DNA of 64,000 nucleotides. It comes from Mycobacterium sp. (GTDB lineage: Bacteria > Actinomycetota > Actinomycetes > Mycobacteriales > Mycobacteriaceae). This document shows, piece by piece, positions 7,909 to 17,377 of the stretch (position 1 is its first letter; every line of letters starts with the position of its first letter). The stretch lies in NCBI GenBank assembly GCA_016197405.1, contig JACPVR010000012.1, positions 124,001 through 188,000 of the forward strand, written 5' to 3'. A program made the translations under genes and the position numbers. The notes below the pieces were generated by a model. That model saw only the letters and a list, made by a program, of their open reading frames with translations, was not told the origin of the DNA and did no database searches.

Positions 7909-9786
7909 TCACTTGCCGAGTTCCAAACCCTCGAGGTCACCTTTGTCACGCCAGAGTGACAGCAGATCCCCGAATGCGTAGAAGCCCGGCCCGTACGGTT
8001 CGCCCAGATGTGAGCGGATACCTTCGCCGCCCCCGCCACCCTCGTTGTTGTAATAGCCCGGTGTGCATTCGGCGTCGAACGCCGACGTGTCGATCAGGTT
8101 CTCCCGAATCGTCCGGCACCACGCTTCCTGCGCATCCTGACTGGGCTCGACCGTCGTCACGCCCCGCTTGAGGGCTTCGGCGATGACATAGGCGATGTGC
8201 TCACCCTGCAACTCGTAGTTGGCGGCGATATTCGCCGATATCCCCACCTGGGTGAAGCCGGTGAAGAACTGGTTGGGGAATCCGCGGCTGGTCATCCCGT
8301 GCAGTGTCTGGTAGCCATCGGCCCAGGAGTCGTACAGCGATACTCCGTTCCGACCCCTGATGGCGTCGATGGCGTAGCGGCGGCTGATCTCGGTGGTGAT
8401 CTCGAAGCCGCTGGCGAAGATGATGCAGTCGACCTCGTATTCGCGACCCCCGACCACCAGACCGCTCTCGGTGATACGTTCTACGCCTTTGCTTTCCGAT
8501 ACGTCGACCAACGTCACATTGGGCCTGTTGAACGTGGCCAGGTATTCGTCGTTCGAGCAGGGCCGCTTGCACAGGAACCGGTAGTAGGGCTTGAGCGCCT
8601 CGGCCGTCTCGGGATCGTCGACCAGTGCCTGGACCCGGCGGCGCAACCGTTCCATGAGCTTGTAGTCCTCTTCCTCGCGCAGGCTCATGAACTGCTCGGG
8701 TGTCATCGCGGCGGGATCGGGCAGGGCCAGCACCCGGGCGGCGGTATTGCGCCCCAGTTCGGTCCAGAAGTCGCAGACATAGTCCGGCTGGCCCAACGCC
8801 ATACCTTCGAATGTCCAGGCGTGGAAGTTGCGCTGGCGTTCCTTCTGCCAGCCCGGCCGCAGTGTTTTCACCCATTCCGGGTCGGTCGGGGTGTTGTTGC
8901 GTTCGTCGACCGTGGACGGGGTGCGCTGGAACACGTACAGATGCTCGGCGTCTGCACCGAGGAACGGCACCAGCTGTACCCCGGTCGCACCCGTCCCGAT
9001 CAGTGCGACCTTCTTGTCGGCCAGCTTGTTCAGCCCGCCCGTGCTGTCGCCACCGGTGTAGTCGTAGTCCCAGCGCGACGAGTGGAAGATGTGACCGCCG
9101 AAGTCCTTTATGCCGGGAATACCCGGCAGTTTGGGCCGGTTGAACGAGCCTGACGCCAGCACCACGAAACGGGCCCGGATATCGTCGCCGCGGTTGGTGC
9201 TGATCCGCCAACGACTGATGCCCTCGTCCCAGGTGAGATCTTTGACCTGGGTCGAGAAGATGGCTCCGTCATAGAGGCCGAAATGCTTGCCGATATTCTG
9301 GCAGTGCGCGAAGATCTCCGCGCCGTCGGCGAACTTCTTGCTGGGCATGAAGTCGAGCTCTTCGAGCAGCGGTATGTAACAGTAGGATTCGTTGTCGCAC
9401 TGGATCCCCGGGTAACGGTTCCAGTACCAGACACCGCCGAAGTCGCCACCCATCTCGATGATGTGGACATCCTCGACGCCGGCCTTCTTCAGCGCTGCAC
9501 CCGCCAGCAGGCCGGCGAATCCGCCGCCGAGCACCGCGACATCGATATCGACATCGATGCAGTCGCGTTCGACGTAGGGCGTATGCGGGTCGACCTCACC
9601 GAATTCCGCGTAGCGCTCACCGGTCTGCAGGTACTGCTTGGAACCTTCTGCACGCAATCGCTTCTCGCGCTCCACGCGATACTTCTCCCGCAACGCCGTG
9701 ATGTCGATATCACCCGGTGTCGCGGTAGGGCCGCAATCGCGCTGCAGCACGCCGTGTTCCTGAGCCGCCGCCTCGGAGATCGTCAC
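7909..9786 (-). CDS. Baeyer-Villiger flavin monooxygenase
   Basis: This 625-residue FAD/NADPH enzyme should insert one oxygen next to a ketone to give an ester or lactone. It has two Rossmann motifs (GGGFAG at 87-92, GTGATG at 264-269). Between them is the Baeyer-Villiger fingerprint FxGxxxHxxxW(P/D), seen as FGGHIFHSSRWD at 229-240. An extra N-terminal region of about 80 residues precedes the first Rossmann fold, as in the larger cyclododecanone/steroid-type enzymes. The GTG at 9786 overlaps the upstream stop as GTGA. Its presence beside a Rieske oxygenase and near a lactonase-like gene suggests oxygenation, ring expansion and hydrolysis in sequence. Confidence 0.88.
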   Translation of the reverse strand: MTISEAAAQEHGVLQRDCGPTATPGDIDITALREKYRVEREKRLRAEGSKQYLQTGERYAEFGEVDPHTPYVERDCIDVDIDVAVLGGGFAGLLAGAALKKAGVEDVHIIEMGGDFGGVWYWNRYPGIQCDNESYCYIPLLEELDFMPSKKFADGAEIFAHCQNIGKHFGLYDGAIFSTQVKDLTWDEGISRWRISTNRGDDIRARFVVLASGSFNRPKLPGIPGIKDFGGHIFHSSRWDYDYTGGDSTGGLNKLADKKVALIGTGATGVQLVPFLGADAEHLYVFQRTPSTVDERNNTPTDPEWVKTLRPGWQKERQRNFHAWTFEGMALGQPDYVCDFWTELGRNTAARVLALPDPAAMTPEQFMSLREEEDYKLMERLRRRVQALVDDPETAEALKPYYRFLCKRPCSNDEYLATFNRPNVTLVDVSESKGVERITESGLVVGGREYEVDCIIFASGFEITTEISRRYAIDAIRGRNGVSLYDSWADGYQTLHGMTSRGFPNQFFTGFTQVGISANIAANYELQGEHIAYVIAEALKRGVTTVEPSQDAQEAWCRTIRENLIDTSAFDAECTPGYYNNEGGGGGEGIRSHLGEPYGPGFYAFGDLLSLWRDKGDLEGLELGK

Positions 9787-10964
9787 GCCAGCGCCTCCGC
9801 GGGTAGCGCGGCGTCGTGCAACGGTGCCGCCATCTCGTGCACGGCGGGCAGTACCTCGCGTGCGAAGAGTTTCACGCTCTCGATGGCGTCGGCATACGGC
9901 ATGGTCCCGAACTGCGGAACGATGGTGACTTCGGAGAACGAGCATGCCTCCTGAGCCGCTTTGAGCTTTTCGAAGATCGTCTCCGGTGTCCCGATCAACA
10001 GGTTCGACGCGTGGTATCCGGGAAGCTTCTTGGTGCCGGGCTCCGGTTTGTCCTGCACCGCTTCGGCGAGGACAGCGGTGGCGGTCGCCTCCCGGGCGGC
10101 ATAGGCCTCGTAGCCTTTGACCCCGACGAAGTTCGACGCATCGGCGAATCCGTAATGCACCGTGACATCGCGGTTGGCGGTCCAGATCCATTCGTCGGTC
10201 TGCCTGGCGTCCGGTTCGCCGTCGGTGCAGTACATGAACATGACGTTCTTGGGCTGACAGGGCGCGAAGCCCTCTTCCTTGCGGAAGGTGTTGACCTTCT
10301 GCACTTCGGCTCCGGCGTCCCAGATCGGCTTGTTGCCGACGAACAACGGGACCATGCCGCGCCGCGACAAGATCTCCAAGGACTCCGCCGTCGACGACGA
10401 ACTGTAGATGCGGGAGAACAGATCCGTGCTGTAGGGCTCGGGCCGCAATGACATCTCGGGAAACGAGAAGATCTCACCGTCATAGGAGAAGCGCTCACCG
10501 CTGAACGCCAGTTCCAGGATGTCGAGACATTCGTTGAACCGCTCGCGACTCTCCTCGCGCGGCACCCCGACGGCGTCGAACTCCGACTTCGACACGCCGC
10601 GGCCGATCCCGATGGTGTCGTAGCGGCCCTTGGAGACGATGTCGAGATAGGCGATCTGGTGGGCTAGGCGGACCGGATTCCACCACGGCGCCACCGCGAC
10701 GAACGTTCCCAGACTGACCCGTTCAGTGCGGCCGGCGAAATAGGTCAGGGCCTGAATCGGGTTGGGTGTCATGCCATATGGCGTTCCGCAGTGCTCCGGA
10801 AACCAGATCCCGTCGAAGCCAAGCGGTTCGGCCAGGTCGCCGAGGGCAAGCGCGCCCTCCACGCACTGCCAGTCCGGGGTTTCGGCTGGGCTGCTGAAGT
10901 TCCCAGCGAGCACCCGGTCCCAGTCGTGCGAGTTCTGTGCCCCGGTACCGAGGTTGACTTTCAT
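9783..10964 (-). CDS. LLM-class flavin-dependent monooxygenase
   Basis: This 393-residue TIM-barrel protein belongs to the bacterial luciferase-like family, which uses reduced FMN or F420. Family features include PEHCGTPYG near residue 58, SLGTFVAVAPWWNPVRLA and GRYDTIGIGRGVSKSEFDAVG. It is a soluble oxidoreductase, and light emission is not implied. AAGGAG lies about 6 bp before the ATG at 10964, which overlaps the TAA of the Rieske gene by one base. Its role in the pathway is probably a second oxygenation or a flavin-dependent redox step on the same substrate. Confidence 0.8.
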   Translation of the reverse strand: MKVNLGTGAQNSHDWDRVLAGNFSSPAETPDWQCVEGALALGDLAEPLGFDGIWFPEHCGTPYGMTPNPIQALTYFAGRTERVSLGTFVAVAPWWNPVRLAHQIAYLDIVSKGRYDTIGIGRGVSKSEFDAVGVPREESRERFNECLDILELAFSGERFSYDGEIFSFPEMSLRPEPYSTDLFSRIYSSSSTAESLEILSRRGMVPLFVGNKPIWDAGAEVQKVNTFRKEEGFAPCQPKNVMFMYCTDGEPDARQTDEWIWTANRDVTVHYGFADASNFVGVKGYEAYAAREATATAVLAEAVQDKPEPGTKKLPGYHASNLLIGTPETIFEKLKAAQEACSFSEVTIVPQFGTMPYADAIESVKLFAREVLPAVHEMAAPLHDAALPAEALA

Positions 10965-12352
10965 TACTGCTCCTTCGTAGGGGGCTGGATCTCTTCGGGC
11001 GCGCCGGTGCCCATGTACTTCGACAGCTGGTGGTGCAGATTGACGGTGCTGCGTTCGCGGTAGGGGTTGGGCTTGGTACCCGGGAATCCCAGTGACTTCA
11101 TGCCCTGCTGCACGGCGGCCATGTTCGAGAAGTCCTGCGGCAGCACCGAAAGCCAGTTCGGATCGCCGACTGGGGTGTACACCCACTCGGTCTTGGGCTC
11201 CTGGCCTTTGGGGTACAGCTCGAACACCGCGACCTCGAAGATGCACTTGTCCGGGTCGTAGCTGGGATCGGGACGCGCGCTGTAACACAACGCACTGGTC
11301 AGCCCCTGCCCGATCTGAAAGTTCGGGAAGATCTGCCAGGCCGTGCCACTCTGCCCGAGGACATCGGCGGGGATGGTCGGCCAGATGACGCCGCGCGCGG
11401 CATCGTCGTTGCGTGCCGAGGTCAGCCAGTGATCGAGAACCTTCTCGGCCGGGGTGCCCTCCGGCAGTTCGTCGACCAGTCGTTTGGCCGCGTTGACCAG
11501 CGTCTGGGTGGTCGTCGCGTTGGTCTCTTCCATGGTGTAGACCTGCATCTCGGCGGTGGAGATCCGTGGATCACCCGATCCGAGGCGGATCTTGGACTTG
11601 GTCTCGTCCAGACCCTTCGGCGCGTCGTAGCCGATGTTGCTGTGCTTGCCCTGCGCCTTGGCCCAGCCCTTGAACTCCCCGAACCTGTTGAACTCCGGGT
11701 GCGTGGTGAACACGTGATAGGTCTCGTTGAAGGCCTCCAGCGCGACCTTCCAGTTGCAGTCGAAGTTGAGCCATTTACGCCATTTGAAGCGCATGTTCTC
11801 CAGGCCGAACGGGTCGAGGATCTTGGCGGCCGGGAACAGATAGTCGGCCAGTGGTTCCGGATCGCTGTCCATGTTGATGAAAAGCCAGCCGCCCCAGGTG
11901 TCCACGCTGACCTTGGACAGGTGGGTGTTCTCCGGTGTCAGGGCGCCCTGCCAGTCATCCTCTTCGCGGATGTGGGTGCAGGCGCCGGTGAGATCGTAGG
12001 TCCAGCCGTGGAATCCGCAGACGAAGGATTTGCGGGTCCGATCACAGGCGTTCTTGGCTCCGGCAGGCGTGTCGACCAACCGCCGGCCGCGGTGCATGCA
12101 CACGTTGTGATGGGCTGCGAAGCTGTCCGGCCCGGTGCGCACCACGATGATCGAGTCGTCGAGGATGTCATAGGTCAGGTAGCTGCCCACCTCGGGGATC
12201 TCCTCGACGCGGCCGACCTGCTGCCACACCTTGCGCCACAACCGGTCCCGCTCCGCGCGTGCGTACTCCGGACTGGTGTAGGCCTCGACGCCGATCGTCA
12301 TCGGCGACGAAAGCTCCTCTGCGACCTCGGCTTCGACCTCGATATCGGTCAC
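10964..12352 (-). CDS. Rieske non-heme iron oxygenase, alpha (catalytic) subunit
   Basis: This 462-residue protein has a Rieske [2Fe-2S] centre (C85, H87, C112, H115) followed by a mononuclear iron site (NETYHVFTTH with H213 and H218). Such enzymes hydroxylate or dihydroxylate ring substrates. The spacing between the two cluster motifs is 24 residues, more than the usual 15-17, and includes an extra cysteine at 103. No beta subunit, ferredoxin or reductase gene is beside it, so electrons must come from elsewhere. The GTG start is 12352, 21 bp after the upstream SDR gene. Confidence 0.88.
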   Translation of the reverse strand: MTDIEVEAEVAEELSSPMTIGVEAYTSPEYARAERDRLWRKVWQQVGRVEEIPEVGSYLTYDILDDSIIVVRTGPDSFAAHHNVCMHRGRRLVDTPAGAKNACDRTRKSFVCGFHGWTYDLTGACTHIREEDDWQGALTPENTHLSKVSVDTWGGWLFINMDSDPEPLADYLFPAAKILDPFGLENMRFKWRKWLNFDCNWKVALEAFNETYHVFTTHPEFNRFGEFKGWAKAQGKHSNIGYDAPKGLDETKSKIRLGSGDPRISTAEMQVYTMEETNATTTQTLVNAAKRLVDELPEGTPAEKVLDHWLTSARNDDAARGVIWPTIPADVLGQSGTAWQIFPNFQIGQGLTSALCYSARPDPSYDPDKCIFEVAVFELYPKGQEPKTEWVYTPVGDPNWLSVLPQDFSNMAAVQQGMKSLGFPGTKPNPYRERSTVNLHHQLSKYMGTGAPEEIQPPTKEQ

Positions 12353-12373
12353 GGCGTACTCACTTTCCGATCA

Positions 12374-13228
12374 TCACGATGCGTCCCAGGCGGTGATGGC
12401 CGCCCGGAACGACTCGTCTTTGAGAAACAGCGACGTGTTGTCTGCACCCAGATGCGTCCATCGCAGATTCAGGCCACCGTCGACGAGCAGGGTCTGGCCG
12501 GTGACATAGCTCGACAACTCCGAGAGCAGGAACAGGATCACCGCAGCCTGCTCCTGTGGCCGCCCGCGTCGGCCCATCGCGATGGCCCTGGCGTCACGAG
12601 CGGGATCGTCGTCGACATAGGTTCCCGACGCCGGAGTCTCGGTGACCCCTGGCGCGACGGCGTTGACCCGGATGTCGTCGGCAGCCAGTTCGGCCGCCAT
12701 GGTGCGGGTGGCCGCGGCGACGGCTGCCTTCGCGGTGCCGTAGGCGATGTGGAACGGCGCGCTGTTCATACCGCTGATCGACGAGACCGACACGATGGAG
12801 CCGGGCAACCGCAGCGTGCGCAGTTCGGCGGCCACCGCCTGGCTCATGAAGAACATCGTCTCGAGGTTGGCGGTGAACAGTTCGCGCCAGTCCGAGCGGC
12901 TCACCCGCGTCGACGGCATCCAGGTGGGAGGCGCTGCGCCGCCGGCGACGTTGACCAGCCCGTAGAGATCACCGTCGGTCCGACGGACGGCATCGAGCGT
13001 TTCGGCGATACCGGCGTCGGTGGAAGCGTCGGCGGCTACCGGGACGACGTCGAGGCCGCCGTCGATCAGCGGTGTGACGTGCCGATCCAGATTGTCCCGG
13101 GACCGACTGACCGCGATCACAGTCGCCCCGGCCTCCGCGACCAGCCGCGTCACGGTGGTGCCGATCCCGCCGCCCGCCGCACCGGAGACCACAACGATCC
13201 GGCCGTCGAGCCGCAGCAGGTCGTTCAC
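12374..13228 (-). CDS. Short-chain dehydrogenase, first gene of the catabolic operon
   Basis: From the GTG at 13228 this is a 284-residue SDR with VVVSGAAGGGIGTTVT as cofactor site, the SS of VSVSSISG and YGTAKAA as catalytic Tyr/Lys. The frame stays open to a TTG at 13324, but the extra 32 residues have no family match and would cover a perfect palindrome at 13256-13267. I therefore prefer 13228. It heads the ten-gene minus-strand operon and probably oxidises or reduces an alcohol/ketone ahead of the Rieske or Baeyer-Villiger step. Confidence 0.8.
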   Translation of the reverse strand: MNDLLRLDGRIVVVSGAAGGGIGTTVTRLVAEAGATVIAVSRSRDNLDRHVTPLIDGGLDVVPVAADASTDAGIAETLDAVRRTDGDLYGLVNVAGGAAPPTWMPSTRVSRSDWRELFTANLETMFFMSQAVAAELRTLRLPGSIVSVSSISGMNSAPFHIAYGTAKAAVAAATRTMAAELAADDIRVNAVAPGVTETPASGTYVDDDPARDARAIAMGRRGRPQEQAAVILFLLSELSSYVTGQTLLVDGGLNLRWTHLGADNTSLFLKDESFRAAITAWDAS

Positions 13229-13255
13229 CGCCGATGCCCCACGGGCGGCGTTGAA

Positions 13256-13267
13256 TTGTCCGGACAA
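13256..13267. promoter_or_regulatory. Palindromic operator 1, probable GntR/HutC site
   Basis: TTGTCCGGACAA is a perfect 12-bp palindrome 28 bp upstream of the SDR start at 13228. It has the GTC..GAC arms known for HutC-subfamily GntR regulators. A near-identical partner lies at 13363-13376. Confidence 0.6.
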
Positions 13268-13362
13268 GGAAGTGTCATGTGCACGATGGAGAACATCATT
13301 CTGCACAGCTAGTTGCGCCGTCAAGGCTGCATCGGCATCGAGTTCAAGTGAATTGTCGGACT

Positions 13363-13376
13363 ATTGTCTGGACCAT
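13363..13376. promoter_or_regulatory. Palindromic operator 2, probable GntR/HutC site
   Basis: ATTGTCTGGACCAT is a near-perfect palindrome sharing TTGTCYGGACMA with operator 1. It lies 24 bp before the GTG at 13400. A third, degenerate half (TTGTCGGAC, 13353-13361) is one helical turn away. Operators 1 and 2 are 107 bp apart, about ten turns, and flank the divergent promoter region, which fits one regulator bridging both. Confidence 0.6.
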
Positions 13377-13399
13377 TGCTGGTTGCTATCGTCCGAGCA

Positions 13400-15037
13400 G
13401 TGACCGCCCGGACCCGAACACCCCGATCAACCCTGCTGCCGTCCCGCTACCCGCCGGCCGGTTCGGCGGGCGTCGCCGAGGGCTGGACGCTCAAACGCTG
13501 CACACCGCCGAGCCGGCTGTTCGGTGCCAACGGACTGCGGACCGGTCCCGACGGGCGGATCTACATCGCGCAGGTCACCGGCAGCCAGATCAGCGCGCTC
13601 GATATCGACACCGCAGACATCGAGACCATCAGCGCCAAGGGCGGCGACATCATCGCGCCCGACGACATCGCATTCGGACCGAACGGCGAGCTGGTCGCGA
13701 CCGAGGTGATGGACGGCCGGGTGAGCGTTCTCAGCGGTTCACGGGCCACGGTCCTGCGTGACGACGTGCCGTCGGCCAACGGCATCACCTTCCACCAGGG
13801 CAGGTTGTTCGTCGGCGAATGCCGAGAGGGCGGCCGGCTGCTGGAGTTCGACCTCAACGGAGGCCCGCCGCGGGTGCTGTTGCAGAACGTGCCCTCACCC
13901 AATGCCATGGAGGTCGGTCCGGACGGGTTGCTCTACTTCCCGGTCATGGGCGCCAACGAGATCTGGCGCATCGATCCCGACACCACCGACGGTATCGCCG
14001 AGAAGGTCGCCGAAGGACTCGGCGTCCCCGACTCGGTGAAGTTCGACGCCGACGGCAACATCGTGTCGACCCAGGTGCACAGCGGGCAGGTACTGCGCAT
14101 CGATCCGCGCAGCGGGGCACAGACCGTGCTGGCCGATCTGCAGCCCGGACTGGACAACTGCACCATCGCCGATGGCCGGTTGTTCGTGTCGAACTTCACC
14201 GGTGAGATCACCGAGGTACTCACCGGCGGAGGTACCCGCACAGTGCTGCCCGGCGGACTGAACTGGCCGCTGGACATCACCTTCGGCGCCGACGGCAAGC
14301 TCTACATCGCCGACGGCACCTATTTCTACGCGTTGCGCCCCGGTGGGGTGCTGGAGACCGTCGGCATGCTCTTCAGTCCGGGCTACCCCGGCTTCCTGCG
14401 CGGGCTGGCGCCGCTTGCCGACGGCGCGTTCATGGTCACGACGTCCGGCGGTCAGGTTGCCCGTTACCGGCCCGCCGACAACGAAACCGACTTCCTCGCA
14501 GACGGTTTGGACCAGCTGTACGGTATCGCCATGGCGCCGGACGGCACCGCGGTGGTCGCCGAACTCGGCGCGGGACGGGTGCTGGCGGTCGCAGCGGACG
14601 GTGTCAGCGTGCTGGCGGCGGGTCTGCTCGACCCGGTAGGTGTCGCGATCGGGCCGGGCGGCTCGGTGCTGGTCGCCGAGTCCCGTGCGGGGCGAATCAT
14701 CTCACTGGGCGCGGGCAGTGCGGCACCCGAGACCATCGTCGACGGGCTGGACCGGCCACAGGGCATCCTGGTGCGCGACGACATCCTCTACATCGTCGAT
14801 GCCGGCCAGAAGACGGTGATCGGCGTCGACCTGGTCACGCGGGACCGGTACACCATCGCCTCCGGCCTGCCGGTCGGGCCGCCCGCCGGCGTCGTGCCCA
14901 AACCACTGCTCGGAATGCCGCCGTTCTCCGGACCGCAGGGCCCGTTCGCGGGTATCGCGGCCGCACCCGACGGAACACTCTTCGTCTCCGCGGACGGCGA
15001 CGGCAGCATCCTGACCTTGCACCCCCCGACACCATGA
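13400..15037 (+). CDS. SMP-30/gluconolactonase-like beta-propeller protein
   Basis: This 545-residue protein consists of repeated beta-propeller blades with recurring GPDG(R/L)(I/L)Y motifs, for example near residues 50, 173 and 295. That is the SMP-30/gluconolactonase/LRE-like fold. It is about twice the family's usual 280-300 residues, so it probably contains more than one propeller. The GTG at 13400 is preferred over a TTG at 13364 that would lie inside operator 2. Its stop overlaps the start of the regulator gene (ATGA). A lactone-opening role for the Baeyer-Villiger product is plausible; a structural or binding role cannot be excluded. Confidence 0.7.
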   Translation: MTARTRTPRSTLLPSRYPPAGSAGVAEGWTLKRCTPPSRLFGANGLRTGPDGRIYIAQVTGSQISALDIDTADIETISAKGGDIIAPDDIAFGPNGELVATEVMDGRVSVLSGSRATVLRDDVPSANGITFHQGRLFVGECREGGRLLEFDLNGGPPRVLLQNVPSPNAMEVGPDGLLYFPVMGANEIWRIDPDTTDGIAEKVAEGLGVPDSVKFDADGNIVSTQVHSGQVLRIDPRSGAQTVLADLQPGLDNCTIADGRLFVSNFTGEITEVLTGGGTRTVLPGGLNWPLDITFGADGKLYIADGTYFYALRPGGVLETVGMLFSPGYPGFLRGLAPLADGAFMVTTSGGQVARYRPADNETDFLADGLDQLYGIAMAPDGTAVVAELGAGRVLAVAADGVSVLAAGLLDPVGVAIGPGGSVLVAESRAGRIISLGAGSAAPETIVDGLDRPQGILVRDDILYIVDAGQKTVIGVDLVTRDRYTIASGLPVGPPAGVVPKPLLGMPPFSGPQGPFAGIAAAPDGTLFVSADGDGSILTLHPPTP

Positions 15038-15774
15038 CCGAGATCAGAGCCGCCGACCCCCGCTACCTGCAGGTCGCCCACGCCCTGCGGCAGGAGATCG
15101 TCGAGGGCGTCTACCCCGTCGGCTCCCAGCTGCCGACCGAATATGAGCTCTGCGAACGCTTTTCGGTGAGCCGATACACCGTCCGGGAAGCGCTGCGCCG
15201 TTTGCGTGACGACAATCTGGTCGCATCCCGACCCCGGGCCGGGACCATGGTCATCCCCCGCACATCGTCGACTTCCTACGCCCAGGACGTGATGTCCATC
15301 GACGACCTGCTGGCGTTCGCCGCCGGAGCCCGGTTCGTCATCGACTCCAACAAGATGATCACCATCGACGGACCGCTGGCCGAACGGACCGGGCTGGCGA
15401 TCGGTGAGGAGTGGCTCGCGGTGCGCGGATACCGCAGAGCCGAGGACGCGCAGTACCCGGTGTGTCGCACCGAGTACTACATCAACCGGGCGTTCGCCGC
15501 GGTGGGCCGGCTGTTGCAGCGTCACAACGGGCCCATCTTCCCGCTCATCGAGGATATGTTCGGCCGCAACATCCGCGATGTGCACCAGGAGATCTCGGCC
15601 GTCATCATGTCACCGGAGCTGGCAGCGGGCCTCAACGCCGAGGCCGGCGGTGCCGCCCTGGAACTGCGCCGCACCTACCTGACCTCCGACGGCGAGACCG
15701 CCCAGGTCACCATCAACACCCACCCCGCTTCCCGGTTCCGCCACTCCATGACCATGCGGCGTGTCCGGGACTAG
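15034..15774 (+). CDS. GntR-family transcription regulator, HutC subfamily
   Basis: This 246-residue protein has an N-terminal winged helix (GSQLPTEYELCERFSVSRYTVREALRRLRDDNLV, residues 29-62) and a C-terminal UTRA ligand-binding domain (about 85-240). HutC regulators usually bind short palindromes with GTC-like arms and are released by a pathway metabolite. Two such palindromes lie in the divergent promoter 1.6 kb upstream, so it is the likely regulator of both arms. It is coupled to the lactonase-like gene by an ATGA overlap. Confidence 0.85.
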   Translation: MTEIRAADPRYLQVAHALRQEIVEGVYPVGSQLPTEYELCERFSVSRYTVREALRRLRDDNLVASRPRAGTMVIPRTSSTSYAQDVMSIDDLLAFAAGARFVIDSNKMITIDGPLAERTGLAIGEEWLAVRGYRRAEDAQYPVCRTEYYINRAFAAVGRLLQRHNGPIFPLIEDMFGRNIRDVHQEISAVIMSPELAAGLNAEAGGAALELRRTYLTSDGETAQVTINTHPASRFRHSMTMRRVRD

Positions 15775-15790
15775 CCGACGGGGTCATTCA

Positions 15791-17377
15791 GTGAATACTC
15801 ACGCGCCCGAGTCGGGGCGAACCGTGCCCGAGTTCTCAGTCGATGCCTACCGGGATGGTCTGTGGGTGTCGACAACCCTGGCCGACGCGTCCCGTGACGC
15901 CGCGCAGCACACCCCGGACCGGGTCGTCATCGTCGATGCCGGCCACCGGATCACCAGCGCGCAGCTACACGAACACGCCGTCGCTCTGGCGGGTAATCTG
16001 TTGTCCCGCATGCCGGTAGGCAGTGTCGTCTCGTTCATGCTGCCGAACTGGCACGAGGCCGCGGTGGTCTACCTGGGGGCCACCCTGGCCGGTATGGTCG
16101 TCAACCCCATCCTGCCCTCCCTGCGCGATCACGAGCTGACTTTCATCCTCGACGACGTCGACAGCCGGATGATCTTCATCCCCGAGAGTTTCCGCGGGTA
16201 TGACTACGCCGCCATGCTGCAGCGCGTCACCGATCGACTGGCGACGGCACCCGAGGTCGTCGTCGTGCGCGGGCCCGGACACACACCGTATTCGACGATG
16301 CTCAGTCCGGTCGCGACCGGGCTGCCCAGGCTCGACGCAGATGCGGTACGCATGGTGCTCTATACCTCGGGCACCACCGGAAGACCCAAAGCCGTTCTCC
16401 ACAGTCATAATTCCCTGCACGCCCTCATCCAGCAGATCGGGCGGTACTGGCTCGTCGACCCGGGTGACACCTTCCTGGTGCCGTCGCCGATCGCACACAT
16501 CGGTGGGTCGATCTACGCCTTCGAATGCCCGCTGTTGCTCGGCACCACCGCAGTACTCATGGAGCGGTGGGATGCCGACGATGCCGTCGCGTTGATGGCC
16601 GCTGAGCACTGCACCCATATGGCGGGTGCGACACCATTCCTGACGCAGTTGCTCACCGCGGCGCGACAAGCCTCGACCCGGCTGCCCGACCTGAAGGTCT
16701 TCATCTGCGGCGGCGCCTCGGTGCCACCATCATTGATCCGCAGTGCCGCAGACTATTTCGACAATACGGTGGTTACCCGGGTCTATGGTTCGACCGAGGT
16801 TCCGGTGACCACTGTCGGTGTCACCTCGGCCGATGATGCCGACCACGCCGCCGACACCGACGGCCGGACCGGTATCGCCGATATCCGGCTCGTCGACAAC
16901 GAGATCCGCGCACGCGGACCGCAGATGCTGATCGGCTACCGCGATCCCGCCGACAACGCCGACGCGTTCGACGACGACGGCTTCTTCCGCACCGGCGATC
17001 TGGGCAGCTGGGTTGATCACGACTACCTGGTGGTGACCGGTCGCGCAAAGGATCTCATCATCCGCAACGGTGAGAACATCTCCCCGAAGGAGATCGAAGA
17101 CCTGCTGGTGACGATGCCCTCGATCGCCGAGATCGCCATCGTCGGAATCCCCGATCCCCGTACCGGCGAACGGGCCTGCGCGGTCGTCGTCCCCGGGCCG
17201 GGTTCGCCGCCCGATATCGCCGAACTGCGCGCCGAACTGTCCGCACACGGTGTGGCGATGTTCAAAGTTCCCGAGCAGATTGCGATCTGGGACGCACTAC
17301 CCCGCAATGACGCAGGCAAGGTGCTCAAGCATCTGATCAGGCAATCGCTCATGGAGGAACAGCCATCATGCAGGTAG
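15791..17377 (+). CDS. AMP-forming acyl-CoA synthetase
   Basis: This 528-residue adenylate-forming enzyme joins an acid to CoA with ATP. The P-loop [10 protein letters not shown] begins at residue 191. The [14 protein letters not shown] and [20 protein letters not shown] motifs follow, and the catalytic lysine lies in the NDAGKVLKH segment. The GTG start at 15791 follows the regulator gene by 16 bp. The final 10 bp overlap the next SDR gene. It likely activates a carboxylic acid released by the oxygenase/lactonase steps; the exact acid is unknown. Confidence 0.85.
   Translation: MNTHAPESGRTVPEFSVDAYRDGLWVSTTLADASRDAAQHTPDRVVIVDAGHRITSAQLHEHAVALAGNLLSRMPVGSVVSFMLPNWHEAAVVYLGATLAGMVVNPILPSLRDHELTFILDDVDSRMIFIPESFRGYDYAAMLQRVTDRLATAPEVVVVRGPGHTPYSTMLSPVATGLPRLDADAVRMVLYTSGTTGRPKAVLHSHNSLHALIQQIGRYWLVDPGDTFLVPSPIAHIGGSIYAFECPLLLGTTAVLMERWDADDAVALMAAEHCTHMAGATPFLTQLLTAARQASTRLPDLKVFICGGASVPPSLIRSAADYFDNTVVTRVYGSTEVPVTTVGVTSADDADHAADTDGRTGIADIRLVDNEIRARGPQMLIGYRDPADNADAFDDDGFFRTGDLGSWVDHDYLVVTGRAKDLIIRNGENISPKEIEDLLVTMPSIAEIAIVGIPDPRTGERACAVVVPGPGSPPDIAELRAELSAHGVAMFKVPEQIAIWDALPRNDAGKVLKHLIRQSLMEEQPSCR

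Noticed and set aside
13229..13324. The longer SDR start at TTG 13324
   Set aside because: The extra residues match nothing in the family, and the perfect palindrome would be inside coding sequence.
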